Origin: Pyrocephalus nanus
Lineage: Eukaryota > Chordata > Aves > Passeriformes > Tyrannidae
Assembly: GCA_038380795.1 (NCBI GenBank)
Contig: CM076260.1
Coordinates: 32,150,634 to 32,214,633, forward strand
Length of the DNA: 64,000 bases
Direction of reading: 5' to 3'
Part shown: one piece after another, positions 37,712 through 51,200 of the stretch
How the letters are laid out: each line of letters opens with the position of its first letter
How positions within the stretch are numbered: position 1 is the first letter of the stretch
Made by a program: the position numbers and the translations under genes
The notes under the pieces: model-generated
The model's database searches: none
What the model was told of the DNA's origin: nothing
Seen by the model: the letters and a program-made list of their open reading frames with translations, nothing else

Positions 37712-40700
37712 TTTTGTGGTTTGCACATTTTTTTAACCTGAAACAAGTGCACAACTTTTTAGGCAGTTTTGAGGAATATCTCCTTTTAAATGGAATGGCA
37801 GTTAATATTGATATTGTATATGATATTGCATGAGTATTCAGCAGCAGGTTAGCAGAAGTTTGTAATTTTTGGAAAACTCAGTTATGAGAGTAATTGTCTT
37901 AGAACAGCTGCAGAAATACCAGCTAATGATGTGTTCCACAGAAAGCACCATTCACTGCATTTCATTCGGATGAAGAACTCTGATGCAGCACAAATATGGG
38001 ATGAAGCAACACTGTCTGTACAATAAACCACACTAGAGTCAACAATTGCCTCTTCTGGAGAACCCATGGTTTCCAACACCACTTGTGGGGCTTTGATTAA
38101 AATAAGCATTTCATTCCTTTTTCCACATTTAAAGACACCTGTGCAGGTAGGGGGGGAAATACTGGTTGGACACATCCAGGATTTAAAGAAAAATGCAAGA
38201 TCGGATGCTCATCATGCTTCTTTCAAAACAATCATAACTCAATTAATCACGAGTGAAGTCACAGTTCTTATCCAGTACTTAATTTCTTGTTGCTTTAGTT
38301 AGTACCCACACTACCCAGGGTGTGATCAGTTCCTTGGATTAATAGGAATATATTTTCAGTATTTTCAGAAGAAATAGTATAAGAGTAAACAGTTACGATG
38401 TCTCTGCCTGTTAAAATCTGTATGACACACTGTGGAGAATGGCTTCATTTCAGTACAAGAATTGTTACTCCTTTACTGATGGACTCAGCATTTGCTCAAC
38501 TCTGAGTCAATATTTAAGGTCTTAAATAAATGGGCCTACTGATCCTCAGAACTGCCAAAACTGAACCTGGTACAGGTTTCTGTTGAGAGTCTCAGGGGAC
38601 CTGGGTAGTTGATGCTGGAAACTGAATTGTGAGAATGGTGGCTGGTGCTTTTACAAATGAGAGACTGATCAAAAATTATTTACATGAACAGGCTTGAGAA
38701 CTTCAGCCATAGATTTCCTTTCTGAGCCATGACAAATGAGGATATGGCGTGCAGGTGCAGGGTTGAGAGTAGATGGGTAGGGTTGGTTTTATCCCCACTG
38801 TCCTCTGCAGCCACTCTCTGCCTATCTTTCTGCCCTAGTTCTCCAGCTGTAGAAGTGTCAGTAGTGCATACTTTACTGAGTTTTGTCTTCCCCCCCTTGC
38901 CCCAGTTCTGTTTATTTAGATTTTCAGGTGTGACTCCTATTCTGTTTCTGCACATCACTTATCGCAGTTAGATACAGATATCAGGAGAGAATTGCAAGCA
39001 GGACTGGAGAACAAACCTTAATAGATATAGTTTTTATGGCAAATGCAGGATTAGGTTCTTGAACTTCTCTTGCTTTAAATTGAGAAGGCAAATATTTGAG
39101 AAAATGGAAAGGGCATCCAACAAAAAGTTATGTAAATGAGACAATTGTGATAGTCAAATGAGAGCCCAGTAGCAAAATCCAGTTTGAGAAATGGTTTAAT
39201 CCACTCCTGAGATGCCTACACATGGATGTTGTATCCTGATCTGCCAGGAGCATGCAGCAGCAGGCAAATTCTTTCATTTTATTTGTTATTTATTTTAAAG
39301 TCCAAAATAGCTCCTTGAAGATTTTTTTGTTTGAAATGGGAAGGAAAATGGGTAAGATGTGGTAAAGACAAGTGTCAGCAAGACACCTGCACCGTGTCTG
39401 AAAGCTGTGCTGCCCTGAAGCAGTACCTTTGCTCAGCTGTAAGTATGGTAACACTGAGAGGTGGTGTGCTATCTACAGGCAGGGTAAGAGGAAGCTGTGC
39501 TGTTGGGGAGAAAAAAACTGAATGTGGATCTCTGTGTCCATGTTAGGCACTAGACAGCTGAGAAAGTGGTTGAGGAGGAAGCACAGGTGGTGACCCGTTG
39601 TTAACTGGTGACTTGTGCTTTTTGTCCAACCCTGGAAGGAGGGAGAGGATCCAGGAGCCAGTAGGAAGGACAAGGTAGGAGGGGTATGTAATGGTGTGGG
39701 ATAATGTTGGTGGCATCTGGGAGCAGTGCAGGCGGTTTCCTTTAAAGACCTAGGTGATCATGGAGGAGTTAATGTTTCCTTTGTAGTAATGCACCTTTTA
39801 GCACAGTGTCTTCAGACGCAGAGATGAGAATTTGTGAATAAACCGCATAACAAACTTCTTTTAATAATCCACAAAGCTTGCAATATTTTTCCTTTTAAGT
39901 ATGTGTCTTTGCTCTTCAGAGCTTGTAGCCTCTGGAAATTATGGGTAAATGTAATTAAACATCATACTACTGTCATTATAACCCACAGTCTTGCTGCTAC
40001 CATTTTTTTGTTACCCCTCTTTGAAATGAACTTTAGTTCATTTCCATCACATTGACAGGGCAGTGGTGGAGAAAATATCTGTATTTTTGGCTATCTCTGG
40101 AATTAGTATGGCATTCCACACACAGCACCTCTGGAGAAGCTTTGTGTCAAGTGCTTGGCTTGAATATCATGCACCACAACACTGTGGGTGCTATTAGGAA
40201 GACAAAGAATATGCCACAGCATTGAACCTTCTCAGTAAATGCCAGCAGTGAGAGTTAGCATTTTAAGAGTTCTAGATTTATAACAATCAAGAAAAGTCCA
40301 TTGTTGAGAAAGGTGATTACAAGAGTAAGGTTGACTCACTTATGCAGAAAATTTTGGCTTGTGTTGTGGACAAGTCTCACTGTGACTAACCTCTTTCAGA
40401 GAGCAAGGACGAAAACCAGAAACCAGGCTACCTTTATTTTTTTTTAGAAATGTTTTTTGTTTTCTTATCAGTGATTTTAAATTGCAGCTAATAACCTTTA
40501 CTGATGAATAACACCTTGTAATAGTTATAGATGAAAAGCCGGGACTTCAGGTATTACAGAGTAGGTTGATAACCTTAAACACTTCAGAAAGGAGCATTGT
40601 GAGATAATCTTCTTGCTGGCACATGTAAAGGAACATTTTCTGATTCAGGGAGAGCTACTCACTGCAGATCTGATCACTTCCATGTGAACTCCTGCTGCAA

Positions 40701-43700
40701 ATGCAGCATTCTGCTTTCTTGGGGCTCTGTCAGCTCAGCTAGTGATGCATGAGGAAGAAGGTGCCCCCATAGGTAGCTTACAATGTGTTAATTTGCTCCA
40801 GTGTCCATTATAACAGATGCTTCAGAGAATGATGCTAATTTTATGCTGAGGAGGGACAGAGAAAGGAAAACCTGGGTGTGACCTGCACCTGTCATTGCAA
40901 TTCTAATTAGTCAGTCACTACACTGTAGGTACAAGGCAACTCAGTCTCTCTACATAGCACCAGGTGAAAAGAGTAGTTTTGTTCCTAAGATATTGCATTT
41001 TGCACACAACAGGGATGTAAAACAGAACTGATTGACAACCTGAGTACAGGCATAGATAGAAAGCTCAATGCGATTCATTGTGGTTATTTTGGGGGTTATG
41101 AAATGTACTATGGCTGTATATAGCATTCTGAAAACTGTGCTGAGGGTGAGCAGGTCATCTGTTGCTCTGTGGGGAAATTTTTATCTCTTCAAACTCCCAT
41201 CTTTTTACTGTGGCATTTCCTGAGCGCTGTTTGTGTTGCATTCCTCCTTTATTGTCCCCACTTTTCACGCTTCCCTAGGACACGTTGTGTGTGGAACTAG
41301 TTATGACTGCTGCAATCTTTAAAGTCTTTGAGTTTTGCAATAGACTCTGGTATCATTAAAGACATCCTTTCACTGGCCTCCTGCCATGCTTTTCAAGGAA
41401 GCACAAAGGTGAGAAAGGTTAGTACTTCAGTACAGATAATAGCTAAATGTGTCTGAAAGGAACTGAAGATTTTGTGCCTCTGCACAATGGTTATGTCCCT
41501 TCTGTGCTGGAGTGGCAGTGCTCTTGCATTCTGATATCCCAGGAGTCTGCAGCAAGCAAGCTTCTCTACTTTATCTATAAATCCTTTTTGAATTCAAGAT
41601 AGCTGAAATCACAGGATTTTCTTCCTGGAGTTTAAGTAATATCCGGTTGCCCCACAGTCACATCTCTCATTTTCCTCATTTGCTTGTTGCTTTATCCTTG
41701 CAGCACAATCTAGATTTTTTTTTCTGTTTCAAGAATGAGATATTACTCCTGACATCACCTAACTTTATTTAGGGGTTCTATTTATGATAGTTCCTTCAGT
41801 TAAATCAGCCAAAACTCTCAGACCTTGCCAGAATGCATATGGCCAGACTGTCTTTTTGTAGTGTGCATTTCCTGATTTTGTGGTGTGCATATCCTTGGAT
41901 TCCTTGAGTCAGGATAATTAGTGCTTTTTATCAACTGAATCTCCAGTCTGTTTTATGGTTCAAAAAAAGGACTAAAAATATTCTATTTGTTTTAGAGTTT
42001 ACAGAACTGTTATTTGATTCTGTTTCTATTTGGCTGCATTTTATTTTCCCATTTGTGACACAGAGTTAGCTGTGCCTTTTATAGAGCTTTGAGTATAGGA
42101 ACAATATTGAAGTGTTCATTAGAATGCTTGTTTCTAGGGACACATGCTGCCAACTCTTCTCAATTGTGAATCTCTGCATTTCTGTTTTCCTTGGCTAGTC
42201 CTATCCTACTCCAATAAAGACGAGACTACGTCCCAGAATGAGCCAAAGGACATAAAAAATTATCAGTGATCAGATCCTGACCTTTCCTTTCAGCTGATGG
42301 GAGCATCTTGAACATCCACAGCCTTGAAACCTTGACTTTTTAGTATCCTCATTTACCAGAGTTTAACTTTGCACTTTTCCCTACTGAACTTTTTTTTCTT
42401 TGCTAGGAAAAACATATGTCAAGGAATGAGTTTTGATGTTATAAAAGACCTCAGTTAAGCTTACCTCCACTGAGAGCTAAATCCTCTACACCAAAGATAA
42501 AAAGGTCAGGTCTTTGTGCAGCACAGGTTGAGTGAAACTGTATCCCCAACCTACATCACATTACAGGAGCTAATACCTTCTTGAAAGTTTCTGCTCTCTG
42601 TAGGTCTCTCTGTCTTACAGTGGTCAGTTGACACATGTGAAGACTAATTCATATCCCTTTGTCAGGTTGTCTTTGGCAAAGGGCTAAAGAGTTAGCTAAA
42701 AATAGTCAAGGCCTGCAGGAATTCTAAGTTGACCAGAGTAATTGTGTTTATGTTTTCACCTGAAAGAAATGAAGTGGAAGTAGAAAACTAACTTGGAATC
42801 TAGAAGCTAGGTTTTACTTGGATATGAATTAGACCAAGAAAGAACTAATTAAATCAGTACTCAGGGCAATGACTAAAGTAAAAATAAGTCTTTGTACATC
42901 AGTTAGTTGTCAGACAGCTTATTCCTCTTTAGGGTTGTTCTTAACAGCTACCATGGTCTTCCCACATAAGAATTGAATTGTGCACAGTTGTCTGTACATC
43001 CTAAGGACAAATCTTAACATAATTTCTAGGAGGGCTGGCAGTTTCCTCACCACCAACAGTCTCTATCTCCATGTTTGCATGCACCCCTCTCTCTTCTACC
43101 TGTTCCTGTCCCTGGGAAGCTGCTTGCTCTTGGCATGTTCAGTTGTTTTCATGAAAGGCAAACTCTTGCACTCTGTCCAGGAGGATCAGCTTGATTCAAA
43201 ACACAGCTGCGAGGACAAAGCTTTCTCCCTACTATACAGCTGCACCATGCAGAAAACATACTACAGGACATAGCAAATGGTGAAGAAATTAATCAAACAC
43301 CATGCATGGCAAATCCTGAGGGCCCAATCTAGAAGATTTACATAGGTTAAAAAACATATTAGCTTTACAGGTTACATTAGGTGTCAGGATGAGACTTCCT
43401 TCTTTTAAAGAAGTATCTGTCTGGAGAAATATAATATGTATTCTTACCTGCACTGAATGTTTGTACAGAAAACAGGACAGAAAAAACCCTGTGAGAGGTA
43501 AAATAACATGCAATTTTCCCCTGTGTTATTAAAGTAACTCAAAAACATGCCAGTCATAAGATATGTTGCCTATTAGACAGATAATTCGCTTCTTGAGAGA
43601 CAAAAAGAGGGTTCTGTTTAAGGGTTTTTCAAGGCTGCAGTCTTCAAGCCATCTGTGTCATGCTGCAGTGCTCCCAGACTAGCCATGTCCTGGTGAAAAA

Positions 43701-46700
43701 GATACATCCCTTACTGGTCACCCATTCAGAGTACTTGGTAATTAAGAGGTTGCCAGTGTTTGCTATAAGATCTTCTTAGATGACACCATCCAGCATGAAA
43801 TGGGTTTCTATTCTCAAGGAAAATGCAAGGTAGATTGTGTAATGCTGTTTTTCTCTCTCCTCTAGTGTTTGTTATTGATTTCAATTTCAAAAGAAGCTGT
43901 GAATATTTTGAAAATAGTAACTCCTCATCAAAATTACTATTGACAAAAGGCTTCAGAAAGTGAACAACCACAATTCAGAACATACAGACTGCATGGTGTC
44001 AAAGGTTTAGAGCATAGTAGATAATGATTTTTCCCAGACCATCCAAGATTTTTTCCTTTCTTTTTGCTAAGTAATAGCCTATTAGAGATGCACTAAAGCA
44101 CTGAAGCATTGCACAACTAATCATACTGACTGACAAGACAAAGTATATGCTTGACAACTACCATTCACTAAATACAACTGAGGTTAAATTATATGTTTTG
44201 AAAAACAGCATTTCCTTCAGGACTTTTTAAGACATTAAAACTTCTGTCACAAAATATCACTGATGCCAAGAAGTTACTAGGAATCAAAAATGATAAAGCA
44301 TTTATGTGGATGAAGAGAGCATCCATACTCATATTAGACTGGACTAAGATTATTCCTTTTACTTTTTAGGAATGTGATATTTGGTCATCTAGTTAAATCA
44401 TTGTGGACAGATCAGGAATAAACTCTTGTTCAGAGAGTAAACCAGCCACCAAATTTATGGAGCAGAAGGAAAAAAAAAAAACAAACCTACCTCTTCTGCA
44501 GCAGTTTACTGTAGGATTTCTTGTGACTTGCTTTCAAGCACCTAGCATCAGCCAGGTTTAAGAGAAAGGTGGTGCATTACTTGCAAACCATTTCAGTAAG
44601 CAGACAGTCATAAGTATTGCACCTAGAATTTCAACCCTCTTTTGACAGGTTCTATTATTAAGATTTGTAATTTCCTTCTCCTCTTCCATTCCTGTCCTCC
44701 ATTTTTCTTCATTAATTTCTCTTAGCAATAAGTGTGAAGGTATTTTGATATATATTCAGGTTTTTCTTGCCTGTAATATATGCAATTGTCACTTCTTGTA
44801 TTCTTTATTTATTCATTTGCTGTTATACGGGCTTTTTTTGCTCTAATTCTAAGTCTACCTGCTGCTATTGCTTACTTTTTCAAAATGTCTGAAAACATTC
44901 ACTGATTTTAGATCCTCTGATCTTAGACTACCTCTCCTTTTTCTCAGAAAATCCACGTGGGGTTTTTTTACTTGCACTGCTCTAGGCAAAGATTTGATTC
45001 AATCACTAGTTTTGAAAGGATTTAGCAGAGGAGAAATGAGACTGAACATCCTTAGTTTTTCCTAATTGTAATGATATATCATCTTCTTTCCTCATTGTTG
45101 TTCTCATGTGGCATCCTTGTATTGACAGTGGTAATAACACTTGTTAGTACACACTGTTCCGGTAAGCTTACTATGGCTAATAAGCTGCAATGTTATGGTT
45201 AACATATTGAGTGTTTGTATAGCTTCTGTGGGTTATTCAAGCCTCTTCTTTAAAACAAACAAGGAACTGAGGATGACTGTCTGTTTTCCTGGTAGATAAA
45301 CTTTCTTCTGTTGTTATCTTTCCCAGAATCTCTACAAAATGGCCATTTAAGGGATGAGTTTTGTCTTCTGTACTTGCTCTTGGAACTGCAGTAATGCTAG
45401 TCCAGGTGTCCCAGAACAGTGAGCTGGAATACTGGGATTTGGTGTCAAAACTAGAAGAGAATCCAAACTGACTCAAGTATCTTGTAATAACTTTTCTGTT
45501 TGTCCTTTCAGGCTCTGCCATTTTGCCTTGGTTTCTACATTTAAAGGTCACTTAATATAAGAAAAATGTGACTTTTCTGTCGTGGATGCAACAGTAAAGA
45601 GAAACTAATGCATTTCTTCCATTACAAGAAAGAGGAGGAACATAGAGGTAGTTGGGCAGCAGATTTATAAACTTAAGCTTGATGCACAAGTAATTGCTGT
45701 ATCAGAGGATGCTACAGATGAAAAAATATGATGGAATTCTCATTTATTGTTATACAAATTTTTGATAATACATTCACTAATGACTATTAAAAGGTGTGTC
45801 TGAATACACCATCCATTTCAGGAAATCCCTGTGCTACCATGTCTTTACCACAAGAAGGATAGCTCTATACTCCTGTCTGCTTCATTTCTATCTCAGCAAC
45901 TCGTCACACTCAAAACCAGGAGACTGGATGCATGAGTCTTTGGAGTAACAGTTGTTAGAGCATATTTGGAAGCTTTCATGTTGGCCTTCTTTCTGACCTT
46001 CTTCCTTATTCAATATTTTTCCTCTTTTCCTGGTTACTCTTTTTTTGAATGCAGACAAAATGACTATTCTAAGTGTGGGATAAGAACTTTTCAAAGAGAT
46101 GGGTTTTCACTGAACAGAAATTTTGTGTTTGGTGACAGTAATCAGGTGATTATAAACTAGAAAACTTGATATTTAAGTGGGAGTATATTATCACTGTTTG
46201 CCTTCATTAAAGAACATTCAGTTGCTTTTTTATATCTAAAGATATATTTGCTTCAGGCTGCTAAAACAGCTCCTGATCTGCTAGGGAAAAACTACTGTCT
46301 AGCAAAAATGGCTGTATTCTCCTTTTTGCAAAAACTTTACTTCTTCCACTCTTATGTCCTTATAATTTGCTACTGCCCATTTGTTACTGCACATCAAGAA
46401 ATCAGAGAGAGAGTGTTCTCAGAAGGCTAAGGAGTTGCAGTTTTAGAAAAATGATACATGAACATCATAAAAGTATCCCCTATATTGTTCACAGGCTTCT
46501 CCATCACTAAAATACGAAAATAAATTATACTGATGCATAAAATGTTGGGAATCACCAAGGGTGAAGCAGGTGGCTGGTTGATATAGTGAGACTATGATCT
46601 TTAAGAGCAGAACACAGCCAATGAATTATATTTTATACTTACAGTACACAATATCACCTTCTAACCTTGTAGACAAAACCAGCAAAAAACTAAGTTTAGT

Positions 46701-47269
46701 CTGGGAAAAAAAAAAAAAAAGATATTAACATTTCAAAATAATGTGAGGAAGTTGGCAGAGAGATATTATTAACTATACTGCATGTTGCATAAAGATCTGA
46801 TTGAAAGATAACAAAACATAGAATGGTGGTAGAAAACAGTTTAAAACCATGGTTTGGCCAACCAATCACATACCTTTGGTGCTCTGTCTATTCGACATGA
46901 AGTATAACATTAAAGCAGTAATTTGTGTGGTTCACAATGCACTTATAAACTCACATTTGAATTAGCATGTAATTACTTTGGCTTTATGAAAAGAATAGTT
47001 GAGCAATTAAAGTGACTCATTGAAGAAATATCAAATATATCTGTTAGAAGCCCCCATGAAACTTATGTTTCTTTATGAAGACTACCGCCAAAATAAAGTG
47101 ATCATGCAGTAGCATCAAAAGTGGTTTGGCTTTAAATTAGGTACTGAAGTTGAGGTTTTTATTTCTAGTTGAATGAGATAATTACCAAATTGGTTTATAG
47201 CAAGACAATTACCCTAACTTCACATCTTAAGACAATTCCCATGACATATACTTTTTACCTGCTTACTTA
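37712..47269. other. Long featureless noncoding stretch
   Basis: Nearly 10 kb without a recognisable gene, transposon or long simple repeat. The open frames at 37,882-38,175 (minus), 38,680-38,958 (minus), 42,980-43,273 (plus) and 45,237-45,551 (minus, 104 codons) have no motif and mostly overlap open frames on the other strand. A run of 15 A lies near 46,710. Confidence 0.5.
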
Positions 47270-47352
47270 AGGGAGCTGGACTAGATGAGGTGGTCGAACT
47301 AGATGACCATTAAAGGTTCCTCCCAATCCAAACTATTAAATGATTCTATGAC
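47270..47352 (+). mobile_element. CR1 LINE 3' tip
   Basis: GGAGCTGGACTAGATGAGG, GAACTAGATGACCATTAAAG and CCAAACTATTAAATGATTC, then TATGAC, follow the CR1 3' end in the sense orientation. GACTAGATGA or AACTAGATGA occurs twice, which may be a small internal duplication. Confidence 0.88.
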
Positions 47353-47913
47353 ACCCTAATCTCAGCAGGTGTATTTGCTGACACATGCACAGCATACTGC
47401 AAAGACTGCATGTGCCATAACGTTTTAGCACAAGGAATTTTTCTTGCCCAGTTTGATTTCAGCTTGATGTGGCATCCTCAAAGCAAAGCATCCTACCAAA
47501 CATGGTATGCAGGGCTATCTTGTGCTGTGTGGGGCATCACCTGTGCTGTGTATATCAGGAATTTCATGTCAGGAGGAAAAGACATAGTCGGATTTTAATA
47601 ACATCTCCAATGTTTAGTTAAAATATGGGTCAAAGGCAGCCAGAAATAGAGGGACTGAATGAGCAGAAAGTGGTTAGTGACGCATGTAAATGTCAGCTTG
47701 TCTTCTCACGGAGCTGTGTCAAGTTACAATCATGCTATGTGTGAATGAAAAAGAACTACGTGGGGTTATGGAGGGAGGGTGAATTAGCACATGGAGCAGG
47801 GTTTTTCCTCATATGTGGGGGTTGTAGGGATCCTGAGGAAGAAATGGCAAGGAGGCAAACTTGTTTGGAAATTTCTCTTTGCTCAAGAAACCTGCTGTGG
47901 CTAAAGAAAGATA
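47353..47913. other. Noncoding flank between CR1 tip and LTR
   Basis: No gene was recognised. The open frame at 47,410-47,598 and the start of 47,745-47,975 are motif-free. Part of this stretch (47,738 onward) could belong to the LTR that follows if its start lies further upstream than I place it. Confidence 0.4.
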
Positions 47914-48273
47914 TGTTGAGAGAATGTGTGAGAACAATCACCTTTTGTCCTTCCCTTGAAGCTGCTGCTTTGTGAACTAAACAGGTAACTCTCTTATTTA
48001 AAAAGTTTTGCAAAAGAAGCATTCCTTCTGACAAGTGGGTGAAGGGAGACAGGATGGGGAGGTGGGGGAAAAGGTGAATGGCTCAGAAAGCAGCACGATG
48101 GAAGTCTGGGGGCCTTGGATAGGCACGGCTGGGAGGCCCTGGGGTGTGTTTTTTGCCACTTAGTGCTGCAAGTTCGGGCAGCTGTGAGCATCCCCGAAAT
48201 AAACTTCCACTCTTGCTTGAAAGTCCGTGGCTCAGCCTTGTGATTTTACTTTGAGTGAATGCCGGAACTTACA
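47914..48273 (+). mobile_element. Probable solo LTR, about 360 bp
   Basis: The block starts TGTTGAGAGAATGTG and ends GCCGGAACTTACA, so its termini (TGTTGAG and CTTACA) are near inverse. It contains a polyadenylation signal in CCCGAAATAAACTTCC (about 48,196-48,211), followed by CTTGCTTGAAAGTCCGTGGC and TCAGCCTTGTGATTTTAC, which I recall as the R-U5 part of an avian retroviral LTR. CpG sites such as GCACGATGG, TTCGGGC and GTCCGTGG suggest a relatively young insertion. I do not see a clean target duplication (AAGATA before, ATATCT after). No retroviral genes flank it. Confidence 0.65.
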
Positions 48274-51200
48274 ATATCTTTGGGTGATTTTTGTAGTGTT
48301 CAAGAGGATGAACTGAACAAAGAGCAGTCTCTCACCTCTGCTGTATCTGTTTGGCATTCAGTAAACTGGGTAGTATCTGTTTAAGAGTGATGAGGGGAAA
48401 AAGGAAATTTTGGCTCCCTCAGTCTTCATGTACACTGAACTGCTGAGGTCAGGATATGCATTGGAGAAGACTCAGCCAAAATTTTGCTTGCAGTGTCTCA
48501 TACAGTTAAGTGTCTTGCTGCTGCAGAAGATGAGGTATTTAAATTACTCGTGTACCACTTGTGCCTTGCCTTAGAGAAGGAAGTGCTGTCTTTCTCTTAA
48601 TCAGTCAAGCTGGTGGAGCATTTCCTAAGGAAAGACTTTTTTTTATAAGTTACTTAAAATTGACTGCTAGTTAGACTTGCAGTTCATTTGGCAATGTGGT
48701 TCATTACAGGCAGATTTCTGTCTCTGCATTATTAAATACCATCTTCCAAAAGCAGGACATTTGCATGCATCTCAAATCTTCATTTCTGTGGTTCCATGCT
48801 TCTCTAGAATAATTTGATTCATTTCTTCAGTGTGTCAGGTTAAACTAATTGACAGGAATTATCTGAAAATTTTCAAAGTGTTGTCTTCTTATGAGTGCTC
48901 TCATGGAAGACAAAATTTTTCTTCTCAAAAATCTTGGCTCTGTAGCACCTGAAAAGGCCCCCTCCCACTTTAGGCACATTTTTAGTATGATTTGATAGAT
49001 CTTACTAGTGAAAAAAAAATGGCAATGGTTATCTCTGATAATAACTGAGAGCTTTCTATGAATGTTTCCAAGTGAACTTCTACTCCAGGTTATGTTAGTG
49101 AAAGGTCACCACTGCTTGTGTTTTTTACTGAGAACTGAAAGGAAAAAATTCATTATTTTGATGATGACCTGAAGAATGAAAGGCACTCTCAAGAGATATG
49201 TGACAGTAGCAGGTTGAAGTACTCAGAAGAAAGTTAATATTAGTGCTGAACTTGAAACCAGAAAGGTAAAGCATGAAACTGAAACCTTGTATAAGAAGAA
49301 GAGAAAACTAAACTCATCTAAAGTTATCAGGACTGAGCCTTAACATGTGTTTCCATAACATTTTGTTAAAATTGTTAACCACAGAAGTCAAGTGTTGTGG
49401 GGATTTTTAATCCAGCTTTATGAGTTTTAGCTTTCTTGAAGATGTAAAAACTAATGAGAATAATAATAAAAATAAAAAAAAAAATAGGACCCCTTATTCT
49501 TTGAAAATAAAAAATGTACAGGAGGTCAATTTGAAGGGAACTGAGATTGCTGCTGCTAACTCTATATGTGTGTGTGTCTTTCTGTGGGTGTAGCTCTTGG
49601 AAAAATATGAGAAAATATTAATGCAATCTAGAATGCAACTTCTAACTCCTCAGACTAAGCAATAAGTATAATTTTAATTAAATCATAGTTTTCTTCATAT
49701 TTATGGGATAAGAAGGTCAGAAATGGAAAACAGAGTGGGAAAAATATTTTACATTACTAGAATATAGAATTTTTCATTTTCCTTTTTACTTCATATACCA
49801 CCTTTCTGCATTTTGGGGGCATTTTTTGTTTTTTTTTTTTTCCTTGCCACTTTTAGTATGTTTTAATGTGCAAATGCTTTCATTGATGGCCTAGAAGCTA
49901 TGAGGAATTTAAAGTATTAGATTTGTCATGTGTACATGGAACATGGTAATCAAAATCTGTGAAGAAAACAGACAAAGCTGACATGTTCAAACAGACCCTA
50001 CCTTAACATCTTGGGAATCTGTGTACTGATGTGGCATGATTTATGTTCAGTTATGTGTGAAAACATGAGAATAATTCTTTTTGCTATTGAGTAGAAATAA
50101 AGATGTTTCAGAAGTAGAGTTAACAGGACCAGTTTTAAAATTGTCTTTAAAAAACAGACAAGGTATGTATATCTGTCTGTATCAGCACAACAACAAAGTT
50201 TCAAGGCACCTGTGATTGAGCTGGTGAATCTACACATTTGGTCCCTTCTGGTGAATTTCTTGAGAGAAATTGTTATAGGCAGAATAGCTGAATGGGAAGG
50301 TTTGGGTTCTTCCTTGTAGCCCTTGATATTCTTTATTTACTCTCAAGAACTAAAGCTGACTGTTTTATTCATGAGGAAACATGGAGGAATGCAGCTGTCC
50401 ATGTAGGAAGGTCAGTGGTAAAAGGTGGACCATGGCATATTGCATCATGGTCACAAGGGAGCCACTGAAAAAAAAGAAAGCCACTCATCACCTTGGTGCC
50501 AAAACCCCTTTTGTTAGTGAGTACATGCACCCTGTCTTGTATAAAGTTTTTGAACACAAATTAGTAGAAAGTTTTTGATAAATTAAGAAAACATCACAAA
50601 CAATTGTTAAACACCTTAAAAGTATTATTTTGATTAATTTTGTTTGAATAAATATTGGTTAGCCACTTATTCAAGTATTGTATTTGATTAATTTGTATAA
50701 ATATATTAATCTGAATAGACCATTTCCCCTGTCTATCACAAGTATCAATCCCTCACCTCTTTCTTTAATTTCATGTTCATGGAAAATATGTAGAAAATGT
50801 TATTAAGGTTTTATTTAAAACTAACTTCAGGTTTAGTCTATGTTAGGTAGGGCACCTTTTCTTAATGGTCATGCTAAACATTTTTTAATTTATCCCAGAG
50901 TAATCTTTACCTGTCAATCCACACTTTCTTTCTTATTAAAAACATGCCATGGTAATGTTTATTTGTACACCTTTGACCTTTCTTGTCAATATGCTTTTCA
51001 CTGCTTTCCTGACTGAATATATTTGTTTTCCCTGAAAAAAATGTATATTCAGCAAAAAAGGAATTACGAAGAAACGATATCTATTGATGTTTTGCAGCCA
51101 ATTCATCACAGTTTTTGTTGCAGGAAAATTTTTGCTATACAAGACATTTAATTTCAGTACTTTGAAGGCAAATTTTAATCTTTTCATAACTGTTCACAGT

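Noticed and set aside
45237..45551. 104-codon minus-strand frame rich in S, T and E
   Set aside because: It looks somewhat protein-like, but I found no family motif, no splice signals and no neighbouring exon.
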